Shown: one piece after another, positions 5,077 through 7,465 of the stretch
Position numbering within the stretch: the first letter of the stretch is position 1
How the letters are laid out: each line of letters starts with the position of its first letter
NCBI GenBank assembly: GCA_964580435.1
Contig: CAZOKP010000109.1
Coordinates: forward strand, 1 to 7,465
Direction: 5' to 3'
DNA: 7,465 bases
Source of the DNA: CAZKEW01 sp964580435
GTDB taxonomy: Bacteria > Acidobacteriota > Aminicenantia > Aminicenantales > UBA8522
Translations under genes and position numbers: made by a program
The notes under the pieces: generated by a model
Databases searched by the model: none
What the model saw: the letters and a program-made list of their open reading frames with translations, nothing else
Told to the model about the DNA's origin: nothing

Positions 5077-6807
5077 CTAACGTGATCCGAGGACAGCGGG
5101 GGGATCCTGGTTGAGCGCCTGAGCCAGCTTGAGGTCTCGCTCGTAAATATCGGGCCGGAACTGCATCGTCCCGTGCTCGTCCAGCCAGGCTGTGCAATAA
5201 AGAAAATAGACGTTAAGAGGATCAACGAGTCTGACTGTCTGTTCACAAAAACTATCGATGGCCGCCAATATCTTCTCCACATCCCACCCAGGCTTGCCGC
5301 GCAGGACATAAGCGGCCAGCTCGACCGGTTTTTCGGCTCGGACGCAGCCATGGCTGAAAGCGCGCGTCGTCTTGGCAAAATCCTCCTGGTAGGGCGTGTC
5401 ATGGAGAAAGATCTCATAGATGTTAGGAAAGACGAATTTCAGCCGGCCCAAGACATTGAGGGGCCCGGGGTCCTGGCGGATGCGGAAGTTCAAGTTCTTT
5501 TCGGTCAGCTTGGCCCAGTTGATGGTCGCCGCGTCGATTTCTGTCTCCTCATTTTCCCAGCCGTGCAGGATGACCATTTTGTTGTATCTGAGATAATTCG
5601 GGTCCTGAAGGATGTAGTTTCTGATTTCCTTGAGCAAAACAGGAGCCGGGATAGTCCAGTAGGGATTGATGATCAGATGGGTCATTCGGCTGGAGAAATC
5701 CGGCGTCTGCCAGGCCTCGTTTCCCGCCACGACTTTCATCGACATCACTCTTTGGGAACCTTCGAAGACCTCCAGCCCAAAATTGGCGATATTGACATAG
5801 ATGAATCTCCGCCCCAGGTCGCGCGGCATCCAGCGCCAGCGCTCCAGGTTGAGCTCAATCTGTCCAGCCCGCTCCTCAAGTGAAACATTCAAAGCTGCCA
5901 CGGTAGACTGGTCAAGGGTTCCGCTGACCTCCAGGCCGTGTCTCTTTTGATAACTGCGGAGAGCCGCTTCCAAATCATCATCAAAAAGGCCTTTGCTTTT
6001 TGGCCTCCTTTGTTGGAGGTCGCCCAAGTCCGCAAGGCGCCGGCGAAGACTCTTGACCTGCTTGCCACGATCCCCCTTTTTGAATGCAGGGCCGACGGGA
6101 AGAGGATCCCACTCCAGTGTTTTGGCGAGGCCATGGCAGGACACCAGTGCTTTCTTGAGGGAGGCATAGAAATCGTGCTGCGGCGCAAGATTCCTGAGCG
6201 TCTCCTCGACCTGATTTTTTGCCAGGGCTTTCTCTAAAGCCGGCACGATTTTCTCATCGACACACACACCCGGCCAGGAAGGTTCGAGTGTCTCAGGGTT
6301 CACTTTTCCGTGCGCCAGGTGAACAGCATAGGTCAGGAAAGCATCGGTACACAAGAGATCCAGGTCAGATAATTCTTCGGCCAAGCGGCCGCTCAGTCTT
6401 TTTCTGTGCTTTTTCAGAATATCGGAAAGTGTCTTTATTTTGGACAGGTGATAATCTGAAGGTCTCAGGCCCTCCTGGTCAGCTTTCTCGATAGATTTGA
6501 TTAGAGATTCGACTTGAAGGGAGAGCACTCCCTCCTGTGTCCAGGCCGGCCGGCAATCTCTCTGTCGATAAAAAAGGGGCAGAAGGATGTCGGCGAGAAC
6601 AGATTCCCCGTTCACGGATATCCTGGAAGGGAAGGCCTCATCCCCGATATATTCCCGGATTGTTTCTTGAACCTTGGCGAGCTCGCCTGAGGAATGGTAT
6701 TCTCTTGCTGGCCTGCAGGCCCCTGCCCAAAAAGCCAGTCCAAAACAGACCAGAAACACCCCCAGGCAAACGACTATTCTTTTATTTAGAGTCATGGAGA
6801 GAGACAT
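5077..6807 (-). CDS. YcbB/LdtD-type L,D-transpeptidase
   Basis: This 576-residue envelope enzyme would form 3-3 (meso-DAP to meso-DAP) cross-links in peptidoglycan. An N-terminal signal region (about 9-30) ends in WAGAC at C31. This could be a non-ideal lipobox, so the protein is probably exported and possibly a lipoprotein. Residues about 60-235 resemble the helical scaffold of YcbB proteins. A peptidoglycan-binding domain (about 244-308, with FDDDLEAALRSYQKRHGL) follows. The YkuD catalytic domain (about 335-500) carries LHDTP (468-472) and the active-site SHGCVR (485-490) with nucleophile C488. The length fits the LdtD family. Two in-frame ATGs (6807 and 6795) both lack a good Shine-Dalgarno. 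GGGAG lies 16 nt before the first, so the start is uncertain. It is divergent from the ferritin-like gene and flanked on both sides by related repeat sequence. Confidence 0.92.
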   Translation of the reverse strand: MSLSMTLNKRIVVCLGVFLVCFGLAFWAGACRPAREYHSSGELAKVQETIREYIGDEAFPSRISVNGESVLADILLPLFYRQRDCRPAWTQEGVLSLQVESLIKSIEKADQEGLRPSDYHLSKIKTLSDILKKHRKRLSGRLAEELSDLDLLCTDAFLTYAVHLAHGKVNPETLEPSWPGVCVDEKIVPALEKALAKNQVEETLRNLAPQHDFYASLKKALVSCHGLAKTLEWDPLPVGPAFKKGDRGKQVKSLRRRLADLGDLQQRRPKSKGLFDDDLEAALRSYQKRHGLEVSGTLDQSTVAALNVSLEERAGQIELNLERWRWMPRDLGRRFIYVNIANFGLEVFEGSQRVMSMKVVAGNEAWQTPDFSSRMTHLIINPYWTIPAPVLLKEIRNYILQDPNYLRYNKMVILHGWENEETEIDAATINWAKLTEKNLNFRIRQDPGPLNVLGRLKFVFPNIYEIFLHDTPYQEDFAKTTRAFSHGCVRAEKPVELAAYVLRGKPGWDVEKILAAIDSFCEQTVRLVDPLNVYFLYCTAWLDEHGTMQFRPDIYERDLKLAQALNQDPPAVLGSR

Positions 6808-6815
6808 TAATATAG

Positions 6816-6852
6816 GCGAATTGCTCCCAAAATAAAAGCCTGCTCGGGTCCT
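6816..6852. repeat. Degenerate second copy of the palindromic-element core
   Basis: GCGAATTGCTCCC (6816-6828) matches 4796-4809 with one missing T. GCTCGGGTCCT (6842-6852) matches 4824-4834 exactly. The two blocks are 13 nt apart here and 14 nt apart in the first copy, in the same order and orientation. The intervening bases and the palindromic partner arm are not conserved. The copy fills much of the 83-bp gap between two divergent genes, so it may overlap their promoters. Confidence 0.5.
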
Positions 6853-6890
6853 TCTCTTGCCAAACAGTCTCGTTCTTTGCAGGATAAAAA

Positions 6891-7409
6891 ATGTCCAGGA
6901 AGAACGGCCTGAAAAAGGGTAAGAATCCTCGGAGGCAAAGGCCCATGAATCTCGATGATTTCTTGGACCTGGGCATCCAGGTCGAGGAGACCTTTTGCAC
7001 CTGTTATGAAAGCCTCAGCCGGATTTCTTCCGATGAGGATCTTGCCTGGAGATTGAACAAGATGGCCCAGGAAGAAAAGAATCATGCCAGGATTTTGGCA
7101 TCCGGGAAAGAACATATCAAGATGATTCCGGACGCCTTCGGCTGCAAAATCATGACGGTCTCTGAGATCCATAGGGGCCTCAAGCTGGCGGAGACTCTTC
7201 TCCAGAGGATTCGTCAGACCTCCAGCCTTGACGAGGGATTGAAAGAGCTCCTGGAACTGGAAGGACGGTTTGAGAAGGTCCATCTGGATACGTCTATCGA
7301 GATCAAAGACCCATCCTTGAAAAAATTGTTCCAGGATTTATCGCAGGAGGACAAGACCCATACCCAAAGCCTGCGGGAAATCATTCTGCATGAGAAGGGA
7401 AAACGTTAG
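6891..7409 (+). CDS. Rubrerythrin/ferritin-like diiron four-helix protein
   Basis: This 172-residue soluble protein is predicted all-helical with the metal-ligand pattern of the ferritin-like superfamily. Helix 1 has E32/E33. Helix 2 has the ExxH motif EEKNHARIL (E62, H65). Helix 3 carries E122/E124, E128 and H131. Helix 4 has EDKTH (D154xxH157, an Asp in place of the usual Glu). It lacks the rubredoxin-like CxxC zinc/iron module of full rubrerythrins, so it is closer to the short ferritin-like forms that deal with peroxide or iron. Two starts are plausible. ATG 6891 has AGGA 6 nt upstream and gives a very basic 18-residue tail. ATG 6945 has GGAGG 9 nt upstream and begins at the domain (MNLDDF). 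I report the longer form. Its stop is 7 nt from that of the convergent gene downstream. Confidence 0.82.
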   Translation: MSRKNGLKKGKNPRRQRPMNLDDFLDLGIQVEETFCTCYESLSRISSDEDLAWRLNKMAQEEKNHARILASGKEHIKMIPDAFGCKIMTVSEIHRGLKLAETLLQRIRQTSSLDEGLKELLELEGRFEKVHLDTSIEIKDPSLKKLFQDLSQEDKTHTQSLREIILHEKGKR

Positions 7410-7416
7410 GCGGCGG

Positions 7417-7465
7417 TTACTTCTTTTTGAGAAGGGGCGAGAGCAGGAGGATGACGCCGATGGCG
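7417..7465 (-). CDS. C-terminal end of a membrane protein (partial)
   Basis: Reading the - strand from the window edge gives AIGVILLLSPLLKKK and then TAA (7417-7419). A hydrophobic helix followed by a short lysine tail is typical of the last membrane segment of a polytopic inner-membrane protein such as a transporter. Only 15 codons are visible, so the family cannot be named. It is convergent with the ferritin-like gene. Confidence 0.5.
   Translation of the reverse strand, partial: AIGVILLLSPLLKKK

Noticed and set aside
4706..5197. Several short open frames across the palindromic element
   Set aside because: They exist on both strands because the segment is palindromic and stop-poor. They lack ribosome sites, and their Arg/Ser/Pro-rich products look non-coding.
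5173..5883. 236-codon open frame on the + strand inside the transpeptidase gene
   Set aside because: It lies opposite the YkuD catalytic domain. The domain evidence on the - strand is decisive.

Overview
The window is bacterial chromosomal DNA of moderately high GC content with tightly packed genes. It carries a periplasmic YcbB-type L,D-transpeptidase, which suggests a diderm (Gram-negative-type) envelope. Several oxygen-sensitive or redox proteins (a radical SAM enzyme, an Fe-S GMC oxidoreductase and a ferritin-like diiron protein) suggest an anaerobe or microaerophile. No rRNA or tRNA is present to place it, so any phylum assignment would be a guess. The style recalls uncultured or deeply branching groups such as Aminicenantes-, Acidobacteria- or Desulfobacterota-like genomes.

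Layout. Positions 26-217 (-) hold a small hydrophobic protein with a strong ribosome binding site. It is divergent from a compact four-gene operon on the + strand (329-3760): a radical SAM enzyme with a SPASM/twitch-like C-terminus, a four-helix membrane protein, a Cys-containing protein resembling the ATC-hydrolase family, and a flavin GMC-type oxidoreductase with an inserted CxxCxxCxxxC cluster motif. The genes are 3-9 nt apart, overlap by 4 nt (ATGA), and are 1 nt apart. They are probably translated together and act on one unknown substrate, perhaps at the membrane. No pathway I know contains this set.

Convergent to the operon is a thymidylate-synthase-family gene (3792-4607, -). All the main ThyA active-site residues can be aligned, and it has its own promoter with an inverted repeat over the -10 region. 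Upstream of it, a gene-free stretch of about 470 bases (4608-5076) holds a roughly 300-bp imperfect palindromic element (4722-5018) that looks like a MITE or an intergenic structured repeat. Next is the L,D-transpeptidase (5077-6807, -), which builds 3-3 peptidoglycan cross-links. It is divergent from a rubrerythrin/ferritin-like gene (6891-7409, +). The short region between these two contains a degenerate second copy of the core of the palindromic element, so the transpeptidase gene is flanked by related repeats in direct orientation. The window ends inside the last codons of a membrane protein on the - strand.

The main candidates for something undescribed are the four-gene radical SAM/GMC operon and the paired palindromic repeats.
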